Source of the DNA: an uncultured Geobacteraceae bacterium
GTDB lineage: Bacteria; Desulfobacterota; Desulfuromonadia; Geobacterales; Pseudopelobacteraceae
Length of the DNA: 33,716 nucleotides
NCBI GenBank assembly: GCA_903862245.1
Contig: CAIOXL010000014.1
Coordinates: forward strand, 1-33,716
Reading direction: 5' to 3'
In this document: in pieces, positions 1 through 7,559 of the stretch
Layout: each line of letters begins with the position of its first letter
How positions within the stretch are numbered: the stretch's first letter is position 1
Made by a program: the position numbers and the translations under genes
Notes under the pieces: generated by a model
Databases searched by the model: none
The model's input: only the letters and a program-made list of their open reading frames with translations
What the model was told of the DNA's origin: nothing

Positions 1-50
1 ATCAGCAGCACGGCAACTGCGGCTGATACGGAGATAAGAATGTTATACAT
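1..50 (-). CDS. N-terminus of an unidentified gene cut by the window edge
   Basis: Reading the minus strand from an ATG at 50-48 gives MYNILISVSAAVAVLL and then the window ends. An AAAGGA ribosome-binding site lies about 7 nt before the ATG. The stretch is hydrophobic after a short polar start, as in a signal peptide or membrane anchor. The gene starts 32 nt after the mltD stop on the same strand and is probably co-transcribed with it. Too little is visible to assign a function. Confidence 0.55.
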   Translation of the reverse strand, partial: MYNILISVSAAVAVLL

Positions 51-82
51 CAGGAATTCCTTTCATATTGGGGCAACGGGAG

Positions 83-1582
83 TCAGCTTTTGGCTTCTGC
101 CGGAACCATCTCCCCGTTCTTTTCGGTGAATTTTGCGATAATAATGCGTCGGCCCGGCTTGAGGGCAACTTTTGTTTTCAGGTTGTTCCAGGCGGAGAGC
201 AGTGTGCTGGATACGTTGAACCGCTTTGCCAGAGAGTTGAGAGTGTCGCCCTGTTTCACCGTATAATATTTTGCGAATCCCTTGCCGACTGCGGCTGCCG
301 GTTGCTCTGTCAGACCTTCATGGCTGAAATCCACAGTCTGTTTGACCGGTATGAGGAGCGATTTTCCCGCAATGCGACTTTTTGTATCCAGGCCGTTCAA
401 CTCTGCCAGTATCCCGGGTGAAGTGCCGAATCGACGGGCCACGCTTTTGAGCGAATCCTTTTTCCGTGCCTGGTAGCGGCTGTATAAAACACGTTCGGTG
501 AAGCGCTGATCTTCGGGAATCTTTGCATACTCCGCTTCAAACTGTGCTTTGCTCCCTTTGGGAATTTTCAGCTGGTAGCCGGGATAGTTGGGAGGGGTGC
601 ACCAGTGGCGCAGGTCCGGGTTGAGTTCCTTGATCGACTCGTAGGTCGTGCCGGCAAGCTTTGCCGCCAGATCCAGATTGGTGCGCGAAGGTATCTCTAC
701 CGTGTCATACTCAATCGGTGTCAGGTAGGCGATGTCGGTGAAGCCGTAGCGGGCCGGGTCTTTGGCGATTATGGCAGCGGCCAGCAGTTTGGGGACATAC
801 TCCTTGGTTTCCCGTTTCAAATAGGTCCCGCGGGAAATCTCCCAGAAATCACTGGTGTTGTACATGTTGATGGCGCGGAGAATCTTGTTCTCTCCGGCGT
901 TGTAGCCGGCAGTCGCCAGGTACCAGTCACCCTTGAACAAGCCGTACAGCTCTTTCAGGTAGAGCGCGGCGGCGGTAGTCGCTTTGACCGGATTCTTCCG
1001 CTCGTCAATCCATTGATCAATCCTCAACGCGTACCGCCGCCCGGTTCCGGAAACGAACTGCCAGGGGCCCACCGCATTGGCCCAGGATCGGGCATGCATC
1101 TGGAAACCGCTCTCGATCATGGCAACATACACCAGATCCTCCGGCATTCCTTCGCGCCTCAGGAGCTCCTTCATCATCGGGATATAGCGGGAAGAACGTG
1201 AAAGCCAGCGGGAAAACGATGGTTTTCCGCCGGTCTGGAATTGATACAGAAAATATTCCACCTGACTGTTCAGGGTCAACGGAATGTCGGAAGCCGGCAG
1301 GTCTACATCGGGCAGATCGAGATCTTCTTCGGCATTGCCCGAGTCGCGCAGCTCTTCAAGGGAAAAAAGTGCTGCTACGTGGGTGCCTGCATCGGATTCA
1401 GATGCAGCCTGGTCGTCGTCGGCAACCAGAGCGGGAGGTTCTACCGCTCCGAGCATTGGTGCCGTCGGTCGGGTCAACTCGGCAAGGAGCGGCTGAATCG
1501 GCTCTGTTGCGGCGGCCGGCAGGGCGTAGAGCAATGCAGAAAGAGTGATTGTCACGTATGTAAAGAAACAAAACTTTTTCAT
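83..1582 (-). CDS. mltD: Membrane-bound lytic murein transglycosylase D-like protein with two LysM domains
   Basis: Periplasmic enzyme that cleaves the MurNAc-GlcNAc bond of peptidoglycan to a 1,6-anhydro product. The 499-residue protein starts MKKFCFF, has a hydrophobic signal peptide to about residue 25 (LPAAA, signal peptidase I type), and lacks the lipobox cysteine of E. coli MltD. The SLT domain spans about residues 130-240, with catalytic Glu157 in MIESGF, then GPWQF and TAGYNAGENKIL. Two C-terminal LysM modules follow (about 362-412 and 438-487), the second containing YTVKQGDTLNSLAKRF. LysM modules bind glycan strands. No Shine-Dalgarno is seen before the ATG, and a strong sigma70-like promoter ends only 9 nt upstream (see findings). 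The start is supported by the signal peptide. Family assignment is firm; whether it is soluble or tethered is not known. Confidence 0.93.
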   Translation of the reverse strand: MKKFCFFTYVTITLSALLYALPAAATEPIQPLLAELTRPTAPMLGAVEPPALVADDDQAASESDAGTHVAALFSLEELRDSGNAEEDLDLPDVDLPASDIPLTLNSQVEYFLYQFQTGGKPSFSRWLSRSSRYIPMMKELLRREGMPEDLVYVAMIESGFQMHARSWANAVGPWQFVSGTGRRYALRIDQWIDERKNPVKATTAAALYLKELYGLFKGDWYLATAGYNAGENKILRAINMYNTSDFWEISRGTYLKRETKEYVPKLLAAAIIAKDPARYGFTDIAYLTPIEYDTVEIPSRTNLDLAAKLAGTTYESIKELNPDLRHWCTPPNYPGYQLKIPKGSKAQFEAEYAKIPEDQRFTERVLYSRYQARKKDSLKSVARRFGTSPGILAELNGLDTKSRIAGKSLLIPVKQTVDFSHEGLTEQPAAAVGKGFAKYYTVKQGDTLNSLAKRFNVSSTLLSAWNNLKTKVALKPGRRIIIAKFTEKNGEMVPAEAKS

Positions 1583-1591
1583 AGGCGGGGG

Positions 1592-1620
1592 AGTATAAAG
1601 GAAGCGGCCATTAAAGTCAA
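1592..1620 (-). promoter_or_regulatory. Sigma70-like promoter of mltD
   Basis: On the minus strand TTGACT (1620-1615), a 17-nt spacer and TATACT (1597-1592) match the -35/-10 consensus with two mismatches in total. Only 9 nt separate the -10 box from the mltD start codon. Confidence 0.6.
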
Positions 1621-1710
1621 CGACGCTAAAACCCTTTAAAAACAGAGTGTTGTCTGCTCGTAGCCCGAGAGTTCGGATTGTGCGGTGTGTGACGTTTACG
1701 CAGCCCGGAT

Positions 1711-1738
1711 AAAAAAAAGCCCGCCGAGGCGGGCTTTT
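1711..1738 (-). terminator. Intrinsic terminator after the YtxH-like gene
   Basis: On the minus strand AAAAGCCCGCC and GGCGGGCTTTT form an 11-bp stem with a tiny loop, followed by a run of eight T. It lies 22 nt downstream of the YtxH-like gene and separates that operon from mltD. Symmetry could let it act on both strands, though no plus-strand gene precedes it. Confidence 0.85.
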
Positions 1739-1759
1739 CAGATTTCGTCAGGGTGGCTT

Positions 1760-2065
1760 TTATTGTGCAGAAGTGCGCTCTCTCTGCATAGCTTCACGGC
1801 CCGCCTCAATCGCGGATGCCAAAACGGACTTCTTCTCAGCGAAGGTTTCCTTGCCGTCGTCCACGGCAGTTTTAATCTTTTCCTGCGCTTCTTTTGCGTA
1901 CTCTTTGATTTTGTCCACGGCGTCTTCCGTGAGGTCAAGGATGTTCTCCCGCATTTCACGTCCGCTTTTGGGTGCATACAACAGTGCCAGGCCTGCTCCT
2001 ATTGCCGCCCCGGCCACAAACGATACCAATACTGTCCCTGCCGATACTTCACATTTGTCAGACAT
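1760..2065 (-). CDS. YtxH-like small membrane protein
   Basis: A 101-residue protein of the YtxH-like class. A single glycine/alanine-rich membrane segment (about residues 8-29) is followed by the typical YAPKSGREMREN turn and then a long charged, probably coiled-coil helix (about 40-95) with many Lys and Glu. Members are common near stress and envelope genes in Gram-positive bacteria and deltaproteobacteria; their biochemical role is not established. The start has a GGAGGA site embedded in the end of the upstream DUF948-like gene, which stops 2 nt earlier, so the pair is translationally linked. A paralogue with the same G-A-A-L-L-x-A-P signature is at 19298-19543. Confidence 0.8.
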   Translation of the reverse strand: MSDKCEVSAGTVLVSFVAGAAIGAGLALLYAPKSGREMRENILDLTEDAVDKIKEYAKEAQEKIKTAVDDGKETFAEKKSVLASAIEAGREAMQRERTSAQ

Positions 2066-2067
2066 GA

Positions 2068-2463
2068 TTACATTCCTCCCCGTTTTTTTAGATAACGTTC
2101 CACGATATATTTTCCTGCCACCTTGGCCCCGGTTGCCCAGAGCGACGTGGTATTGAGAACGCCGGTGACAGCCCCCACCGAGCGGTTGATCGTACTCAGA
2201 TTGGTTCCTGTTTCCCCCAGAGCGGTCATGAAACGCACAACATCATCGGTATGTTCGGCCACGCCCCCCCCGACAGTTTTCAGTTCCGCGAGCAGTTCGG
2301 CCAATTCCTTCAATGTCGGTTTCAGCTCGCCCTGAAGCATCGTTGCCAGTTCTCCGACTGCGGCAGCCGAACGCTTGATCGCCAGAAGAGTCGGGATCAA
2401 TGTCAGCACCAGGAGGCAGAGCGCACCGCTAATAACTATCAGGACAATTCCGGTAAGTTCCAT
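2068..2463 (-). CDS. DUF948-like single-pass membrane protein
   Basis: A 131-residue protein with one N-terminal transmembrane helix (about residues 5-29, TGIVLIVISGALCLLVLTLI) followed by an amphipathic helical region (about 30-90) resembling DUF948, where Leu/Ala heptads and LKPTLKELAELLAELKTV suggest a coiled coil. A second, moderately hydrophobic patch (VTGVLNTTSLWATGAKVAG) lies near the C-terminus. It is followed immediately by a YtxH-like gene, the pairing commonly seen for these families. The function is unknown; a structural or stress role at the membrane is a guess. GGAGAA precedes the ATG by 6 nt. Confidence 0.75.
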   Translation of the reverse strand: MELTGIVLIVISGALCLLVLTLIPTLLAIKRSAAAVGELATMLQGELKPTLKELAELLAELKTVGGGVAEHTDDVVRFMTALGETGTNLSTINRSVGAVTGVLNTTSLWATGAKVAGKYIVERYLKKRGGM

Positions 2464-2504
2464 AATGTATTCTCCAGTAGGATGTTCGGACGCATGGTAT
2501 AAAA

Positions 2505-2532
2505 AGTATAGAGCAATTCAGGAAAAATTCAA
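2505..2532 (-). promoter_or_regulatory. Sigma70-like promoter for the DUF948/YtxH gene pair
   Basis: On the minus strand TTGAAT (2532-2527), a 16-nt spacer and TATACT (2510-2505) lie about 42 nt upstream of the DUF948-like start codon, suggesting that this pair can be expressed independently of meaB. Confidence 0.5.
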
Positions 2533-2535
2533 CGT

Positions 2536-3492
2536 CTAAACAGTATCACCATCCGGCATCAACGTCGCAATTATCTCCTCCACCGCCGAATACGGATTGA
2601 GACGGTACTCTCCCATGCCGGTCACAATACGGTCAAGGGAGCCGTTTGCTGCCATACGCTGCAGAGCTTTTTTGAACAGTGTGTCACGCAGGAGGCTCAT
2701 GAAATGGCGCTGGTTGCGTTCGCGCCGGAAGCTGTCAATGGTGCCGCTGGAGAGAAAAAAGTCGCGGTGGGCAAGAATTTCACTCGTCAGTTCGTCGATG
2801 CCGGTACCGCGCGGCGCTTCCGTTTTCATGACTTTCGGGTTCCATCCCCCCTCAAGAGGATGACGCATATCCAACATGGTGCTCAGTTCCCGGGCGGTCC
2901 GGTCCGCCCCGTCCCGGTCAGCCTTGTTGACGACAAAAATATCGCCAATTTCGAGAATTCCGGCCTTGATCGCCTGAATATCATCGCCGAGCCCCGGCAC
3001 CATGACGACGCAGGTGGTATGTGCTTCCTTGACGATGTCAACTTCATCCTGACCGACACCGACCGTTTCAATAATGATGATGTCCATCCCCAGTGCATCC
3101 ATGACCAGAGCGACATCCGAGGTCGAGCGTGACAGTCCGCCAAGTGCCCCCCGTGTGGCCAGACTGCGGATGAATACCCCTTCGTCGCAGGAGTGGCGGT
3201 TCATGCGGATGCGGTCACCCAGAATTGCGCCGCCGGTAAAGGGGCTGGTGGGGTCGATGGCGACAACGCCGACTTTTTTCCCCCGTGCGCGGAATGAGGC
3301 GGTCAGCTGGTCGACCAGCGTTGATTTGCCGGCCCCCGGCGGGCCGGTTATGCCGATGATATAGGCGTCTCCGGTGCGGGGATAGAGCTGTTTCAGGGCG
3401 TCAACCGCTTCCGGGCGGCTATCGTCGATGTCGCGCATCAGCCGGGCGGCGGCGCGGATATTTCCTTCTAACACCTGTTCTGCAAGGGACAT
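2536..3492 (-). CDS. meaB: Methylmalonyl-CoA mutase-associated GTPase MeaB
   Basis: G3E-family P-loop GTPase that gates adenosylcobalamin loading into methylmalonyl-CoA mutase and protects or reactivates the enzyme. The 318-residue length is typical. Visible motifs are the P-loop GPPGAGKST (about 50-58), the DPTSPFTGGAILGDR switch segment, the ETVGVGQDEVDI motif and the NKAD guanine-specificity motif, followed by the C-terminal dimerisation helices. It lies 82 nt downstream of hldD, on the same strand, and may be the last gene of the riboswitch-led cobalt-transport operon. A methylmalonyl-CoA mutase B12-binding subunit and a cobalamin adenosyltransferase are about 11-12 kb away in the same window, which supports a MeaB role rather than another G3E function such as HypB or UreG. 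Confidence 0.93.
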   Translation of the reverse strand: MSLAEQVLEGNIRAAARLMRDIDDSRPEAVDALKQLYPRTGDAYIIGITGPPGAGKSTLVDQLTASFRARGKKVGVVAIDPTSPFTGGAILGDRIRMNRHSCDEGVFIRSLATRGALGGLSRSTSDVALVMDALGMDIIIIETVGVGQDEVDIVKEAHTTCVVMVPGLGDDIQAIKAGILEIGDIFVVNKADRDGADRTARELSTMLDMRHPLEGGWNPKVMKTEAPRGTGIDELTSEILAHRDFFLSSGTIDSFRRERNQRHFMSLLRDTLFKKALQRMAANGSLDRIVTGMGEYRLNPYSAVEEIIATLMPDGDTV

Positions 3493-3574
3493 GGCAATAC
3501 CTGCTGTTGGAGTAATGGTGGGGCGGGCGAATCTCTACGGCTTACTGCTGTTTTAATTACAGGAACGCGGTAGT

Positions 3575-4567
3575 TCAGTCTCCCAGCCGTTTACCCGGGA
3601 CAAGATAATTTCTGATGTAGTCGGTTACCGCCTCTTCCACCGGGGTAACTGCATCCAGATAGCCGGCCGAACGGATTCGGGATGTATCGGCACAGGTCAG
3701 ATACTGATAGGTGGAGCGGATCGATTCCGGCATGTCGATGTACTCGATAGTAACCGGGCGCTCCATGGCGTTGAAGACGGCCCGGGCCAGACGGTTCCAG
3801 CTGACGGTTGTGCCGCCGCCCACGTTGAAGAGGCCGCTGTCGCTCCTGTTTTGGAGAAAGTGAAGTGTCATGGCTGCGGCGTCTTTGACGTAGACGAAGT
3901 CACGCAGCTGCTCGCCGTCACCATACTCCGGGCGATGTGACTTGAACAGCCGGAGTGTCCCGGTGGCACTGATCTGCTCGTACGCTTTCAGCACGAGAGA
4001 GCGCATTTCCCCCTTGTGCTGCTCATTGGGACCGTACACGTTGAAATATTTTATGCCGACAATCCGGTCGAGCAGCCCCTGGCGCAGCGCCCACAGGTCA
4101 AAAAGCTGCTTTGAATAGCCGTACATGTTCATCGGCCGGAGCAGGGGGAGCTGACTTTCATCATCAACAAAGCCGTGTTCCCCGTCCCCGTACGTTGCGG
4201 CGCTGGAGGCGTAGATAAAGCGGGCATCCGCAGCCAGTGCACAGAGGGCCAGTTTGCGGGAATATTCAAAGTTATTTCTGATCAGATACGTGGCGTCCGG
4301 TTCAGTGGTGGCCGAGCAGGCGCCGAGGTGGATAACGGCCTCCAGGCTGCGCCCTTCCGGCAGACGCCCCTTCAGGGAACCGTCATCCAGCATACGCTCA
4401 AACGCATCCTTCTCCAGATAATCCATGAAGCGGAGCGGCGCCAGATTGCGCCATTTGCCGGTGTGCCCCAGATGGTCAACGATCAGGATGTCTTCCCTGC
4501 CAAGCCGGTTCAAATGCTGAACCACAGCGCTGCCGATAAGCCCTGCTCCTCCGGTGACGATAATCAT
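3575..4567 (-). CDS. hldD: ADP-L-glycero-D-manno-heptose 6-epimerase
   Basis: NADP-dependent short-chain dehydrogenase-type epimerase that makes ADP-L-glycero-D-manno-heptose for the LPS inner core, in the cytoplasm. The 330 residues begin with MIIVTGGAGLIGSAVV (Rossmann GxxGxxG; most homologues have Phe where this has Leu), then HLGACSATTEPD, and the catalytic YxxxK in MNMYGYSKQLFD, followed by KYFNVYGPNE and the GDGEQLRDFVYVKD segment characteristic of HldD. Its start overlaps the stop of cbiO by 4 nt (ATGA type), so its translation is coupled to a cobalt transporter gene, an unusual setting for an LPS gene. No other heptose gene is in the window. Confidence 0.93.
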   Translation of the reverse strand: MIIVTGGAGLIGSAVVQHLNRLGREDILIVDHLGHTGKWRNLAPLRFMDYLEKDAFERMLDDGSLKGRLPEGRSLEAVIHLGACSATTEPDATYLIRNNFEYSRKLALCALAADARFIYASSAATYGDGEHGFVDDESQLPLLRPMNMYGYSKQLFDLWALRQGLLDRIVGIKYFNVYGPNEQHKGEMRSLVLKAYEQISATGTLRLFKSHRPEYGDGEQLRDFVYVKDAAAMTLHFLQNRSDSGLFNVGGGTTVSWNRLARAVFNAMERPVTIEYIDMPESIRSTYQYLTCADTSRIRSAGYLDAVTPVEEAVTDYIRNYLVPGKRLGD

Positions 4568-5421
4568 GGTCTGTTCTCCTGTCTGGTGTGTGCAGTGATT
4601 GCCTTCAGCAGTTCACCTTTGCTGCGCGGCAGATATCCATTATCACGAAGATCAATTCCAAGCAAGGAGAGCTGACGGGAAATTTCCGCCACCAGTGGCA
4701 CCGCCCCCAATTCGTCCTGCACATCCTTCTGCAGGAGGACCTCCCGCGGGGCTCCGTGGGCCAATACCCGTCCTGCGCGCATGACGATCGCCTGGTCTGC
4801 CCACCCATAGGCAAAATCAAGATCGTGGGTTGCCACGACGATCGTAATTCCGGAGCCGTGCAGCCGTTCAAGTACGGCCGTAAACTCCTCCTGCATGGTG
4901 GCATCCAGGCCGGCCATCGGTTCGTCAAGGACGATGATCTCCGGCTTCATGGCCAGAACCCCGGCGATGCAGACCCGTTTCTTCTGGCCGTAACTCAGGT
5001 TGTGCACCGGCTTATCAGCGGCCTCTGTCATTCCTACGGCATGCAGCGCTTCCTCTACCCGTTCCCGCACGTTCTTGTCCGTCAGCCCGAGATTCATGGG
5101 GCCGAACGAAACATCCTCCCGTACGCTGGCTGAAAAGAGCTGACTGTCCGGGTTCTGGAATACCAGACCGACCCGTGAGCGGAGCATCCGCAGGCCGTTC
5201 CGGCTGTAATCAAGGGGAGTTCCTTCCCACTGGAGCTGTCCGGCGGAAGGGCGCAGGATGCCGTTCAGGTGCAGAAACATGGTCGTCTTGCCGGCGCCGT
5301 TGGCACCCAGGACGGCGGTCCGGGCACCGCGGCGGATCGTCAGGGAACAGCTGCTGAGGGCGTGTGTGCCGTCAGGATAACTATACGAAACATCCGCAAG
5401 GCTCAAGATGGCAGATATCAT
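4564..5421 (-). CDS. cbiO: Cobalt/nickel ECF transporter ATPase CbiO
   Basis: ATP-binding subunit of the energy-coupling-factor transporter that imports Co2+ (or Ni2+) for cobalamin synthesis. The 285-residue protein has Walker A GANGAGKTT, Q-loop VFQNPDSQLF (the PDxQ sequence typical of ECF ATPases), ABC signature LSYGQKKRV, Walker B IIVLDEPMAGLD and the switch histidine in VATHDLDFAY. It overlaps cbiQ by 4 nt upstream and hldD by 4 nt downstream. Only one ATPase gene is present for the two S-components in this window. Specificity for cobalt is inferred from the B12 riboswitch. Confidence 0.93.
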   Translation of the reverse strand: MISAILSLADVSYSYPDGTHALSSCSLTIRRGARTAVLGANGAGKTTMFLHLNGILRPSAGQLQWEGTPLDYSRNGLRMLRSRVGLVFQNPDSQLFSASVREDVSFGPMNLGLTDKNVRERVEEALHAVGMTEAADKPVHNLSYGQKKRVCIAGVLAMKPEIIVLDEPMAGLDATMQEEFTAVLERLHGSGITIVVATHDLDFAYGWADQAIVMRAGRVLAHGAPREVLLQKDVQDELGAVPLVAEISRQLSLLGIDLRDNGYLPRSKGELLKAITAHTRQENRP

Positions 5422-6164
5422 GGCAGGGTCACCGCCAGAATAATCAGGAGAAGACCGGAAACAGCCGCACCGGAGACGGCCCGGGCCGGGTTTGGATAAT
5501 CGGGACCCAGAAAGCGGAGCGCACCGTCATTGTTCCGAGCCAGTGCGGCCAGCTGCAGTACCTGACTCCGTTGCCAGACCTGGACTGACAGGTTGGCGAC
5601 CAGCCCCCCCAGCGAACGGAGGGAGAGCGTAAAGGTGGCATATCCGAGGCGTGCCGATTGGGCGGTGATGGTTTCATGCACCGCTTCAGACATGACAAAG
5701 AGTGTACGGTAGCAGAGGGTCATCAGGTCGAGCAGGGTGTCCGGCAGTCTGCAGCGGCGCAGCAGGGAAACAATGTCTACGAGTGGTGTTGTCAGCGCCA
5801 GAAAGAGCAGCGCGGTCAGGCAGGCCAGCGAACGGCAGGATACTTGTGCGATACGGGGCAGTTCTGCTCCTGCCAGGTGGGCGGACAGCCCGCCGGTTGA
5901 GCCGCCGAAGTCAAGCGAAACCACCAGTGACAGGCCGCTCGCCAGAAGAAAGAGAAGCGCCGGGGTTGCAACCCGCAGATACCGGAGTACGGGGACTCCG
6001 GCGCCCAGAATTGTTGCGGCTGACAGGATCAGCGCTACCAGCAGTGCAGTCCGGGGGGAGCCTGCTGCAAAGGCTGCGGCCATGCCGCAGAATGAAAACA
6101 GCCCTTTGGCGGCGGGGGGGGCCTGCCGCCAGCGGTTTGTATAGGCTGACAGTTCGGTCAGCAC
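5418..6164 (-). CDS. cbiQ: Cobalt ECF transporter transmembrane T component CbiQ
   Basis: Membrane coupling subunit that links the S-component to CbiO. The 248-residue protein has about five hydrophobic segments and the cytoplasmic helices of the T family. The first coupling signature, in canonical form A-R-G (often AxARG), appears degenerate here as SARLGYATF, within ITAQSARLGY; a second candidate is LAALARNNDG. It begins [12 protein letters not shown]. Overlaps of 7 nt with cbiN and 4 nt with cbiO place it inside a polycistronic unit. Confidence 0.88.
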   Translation of the reverse strand: MLTELSAYTNRWRQAPPAAKGLFSFCGMAAAFAAGSPRTALLVALILSAATILGAGVPVLRYLRVATPALLFLLASGLSLVVSLDFGGSTGGLSAHLAGAELPRIAQVSCRSLACLTALLFLALTTPLVDIVSLLRRCRLPDTLLDLMTLCYRTLFVMSEAVHETITAQSARLGYATFTLSLRSLGGLVANLSVQVWQRSQVLQLAALARNNDGALRFLGPDYPNPARAVSGAAVSGLLLIILAVTLP

Positions 6165-6493
6165 CGGGTTTCCGTATCGGTCTCACGACGCATCCTGGCC
6201 CGCGTAGTGGAAACGCCAAAATAATAACCGATAAATCCGGCCCCCAGGGCGGCCTGCAGAGCAAAAAGGAGGGAACCTATTTCACCGCCCTGTTGAGTCA
6301 TCAGCGGTTTAGCCCACGGTTTATAGGCGGGAGAGATGTTCTGCGCCAGATCCTTTGCCTTGTCATCGGTGCCGCTGAATTGTGCCGCCTGCGAGCCCTC
6401 GGGTCCTGAAGGGGCCCTTTTTGCCGTCCAGAGCGGTAGTGCCGCCAGTGCCACTACTGCAATCAACAGCAGTATGTTCTGATAGCGTTTCAT
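6158..6493 (-). CDS. cbiN: Cobalt ECF transporter accessory subunit CbiN
   Basis: Small two-helix membrane protein needed with CbiM for cobalt uptake. The 111-residue protein has an N-terminal membrane helix (about 6-23), an extracytoplasmic loop with the [10 protein letters not shown] and YKPWAKPL segments similar to the metal-loading loop of CbiN, and a C-terminal helix (about 73-95, [22 protein letters not shown]). It ends in a charged tail. The start overlaps the cbiM stop by 4 nt and its end overlaps cbiQ by 7 nt. Family assignment rests on topology, loop motif and gene order. Confidence 0.88.
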   Translation of the reverse strand: MKRYQNILLLIAVVALAALPLWTAKRAPSGPEGSQAAQFSGTDDKAKDLAQNISPAYKPWAKPLMTQQGGEIGSLLFALQAALGAGFIGYYFGVSTTRARMRRETDTETRC

Positions 6494-7167
6494 GCCTCTG
6501 CAGGCTGTGCTGCGGTTATTTTCATTTCCTGAAGTTCTCTGGCATTGTAGCGAAGCAGCGAATTCATCACCACAACCGTCAGAAGCCCTTCGATGATCGC
6601 CAGCGGTATCTGGGTGAAGGCGAAAACTCCGGAAAATTTGATGAAAGAGGCAAAAAAACCGCCGATCGGATCAGGAAACGCCAGGGCCAGTTGTGCCGAG
6701 GTGGTGATGTAGGTCAGCAGGTCAGCCAGTGAGGCGGCGATGAAGATTGACAGTCCGAAGGGGAGTTTCAGCGCTTTGGCAAGCCGGAAGATGGCAGCAG
6801 CGGCAAATGGTCCCACAATCGCCATGGAGAAGATGTTTGCGCCGAGGGTCGTCAGGCCGCCGTGGGCCAGCAGTATCGCCTGGAACAGCAGTACAACTGC
6901 GCCGATGGGGGCCATGGCCGTCGGGCCGAACAAGACCGCCCCCAGGCCGGTGCCGGTTGGATGCGAACTGCTGCCGGTGACGGATGGCAGTTTCAGGGCG
7001 GAGAGGACAAAGGTGAAGGCGGCAGCAACACCCAGCAGCATCCGCCGCTCAGGATTTTCCCGCACGCTTTTTTTGATGGTGTACAGCCCGTAGCCGACGA
7101 ACGGTGCGGCAGCCAAACTCCAGCCGACAGCATGTGTTACCGGCAAAAAACCTTCCATAATATGCAT
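6490..7167 (-). CDS. cbiM: Cobalt ECF transporter substrate-specific component CbiM
   Basis: S-component that binds Co2+ at its N-terminus (Met1-His2 and downstream His). I place the start at 7167, giving 225 residues beginning [16 protein letters not shown], the hallmark CbiM N-terminus that must be exposed for metal binding; a GGAG site lies about 7 nt upstream. An upstream in-frame ATG at 7197 would add ten residues and hide the metal site, so I reject it. Other signatures are [16 protein letters not shown] and the [15 protein letters not shown] loop. Several membrane helices are evident. It is the first gene after the cobalamin riboswitch. Confidence 0.93.
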   Translation of the reverse strand: MHIMEGFLPVTHAVGWSLAAAPFVGYGLYTIKKSVRENPERRMLLGVAAAFTFVLSALKLPSVTGSSSHPTGTGLGAVLFGPTAMAPIGAVVLLFQAILLAHGGLTTLGANIFSMAIVGPFAAAAIFRLAKALKLPFGLSIFIAASLADLLTYITTSAQLALAFPDPIGGFFASFIKFSGVFAFTQIPLAIIEGLLTVVVMNSLLRYNARELQEMKITAAQPAEA

Positions 7168-7197
7168 GGTGCATCTCCTGACTGTTCTGCGGAACAC

Positions 7198-7238
7198 AAA
7201 AAAAAGTCCGCATCTGCGAAGGCAGAATGCGGACTTTT
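7198..7238 (-). terminator. Riboswitch-controlled intrinsic terminator before cbiM
   Basis: On the minus strand a long stem is formed by AAAAGTCCGCA-TTCTGC and GCAG-A-TGCGGACTTTT around a CTTC loop, with one bulge, followed by an unbroken T run of about 12. It lies between the cobalamin aptamer and the cbiM ribosome-binding site, so it is the natural expression platform for transcriptional control. Confidence 0.88.
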
Positions 7239-7301
7239 CGTATTTAAAGTCACATTACGTCTGTTCCACGTTCCCGGTCCCCCGGGGAAAGCTAGTGGTA
7301 A

Positions 7302-7459
7302 GGATCAATGGCAGGTCTTCTGGCTCACGAATCATCCTCCAGGCGCCTTCCCGGCTTTTCGGCCAGTGACGTAATGCCCTTTGTCATCGTTTACAGCGGC
7401 GGGTCCGCGGGGGATTTACACCCCTCTTCCCTATCAAGCCCGTTCGGGCACCGTGATCC
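7302..7459 (-). promoter_or_regulatory. Cobalamin (AdoCbl) riboswitch aptamer
   Basis: Read on the minus strand, the segment shows the conserved cobalamin-riboswitch elements in order: CACGGTGCC, GGGAAGAGGGGTGTAAATCC, CCCGCCGCTGTAA, CACTGG, GGGAAGGCGCC, GATTCGTGAGCCAGAAGACC and TGCC. P1 closes as GGATCA (7459-7454) with TGATCC (7307-7302). It precedes a strong terminator and cbiM, so high cobalamin should reduce cobalt import. The aptamer begins about 100 nt after the stop of the upstream CbiMN fusion gene, which it cannot regulate directly. Confidence 0.95.
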
Positions 7460-7559
7460 GTTATTCAATTGTCATACAACCGTCAGTGAAAATGTACGCT
7501 GCTGAGATACCATGCTGTCAGCAGGCTGTCAAGGTGGATTGTTGGCGTGTGGCAATGGG

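Noticed and set aside
7168-7197. cbiM start at the upstream ATG (7197)
   Set aside because: It would place ten residues before the conserved MHIMEGF metal-binding N-terminus and lies within the terminator-proximal leader.
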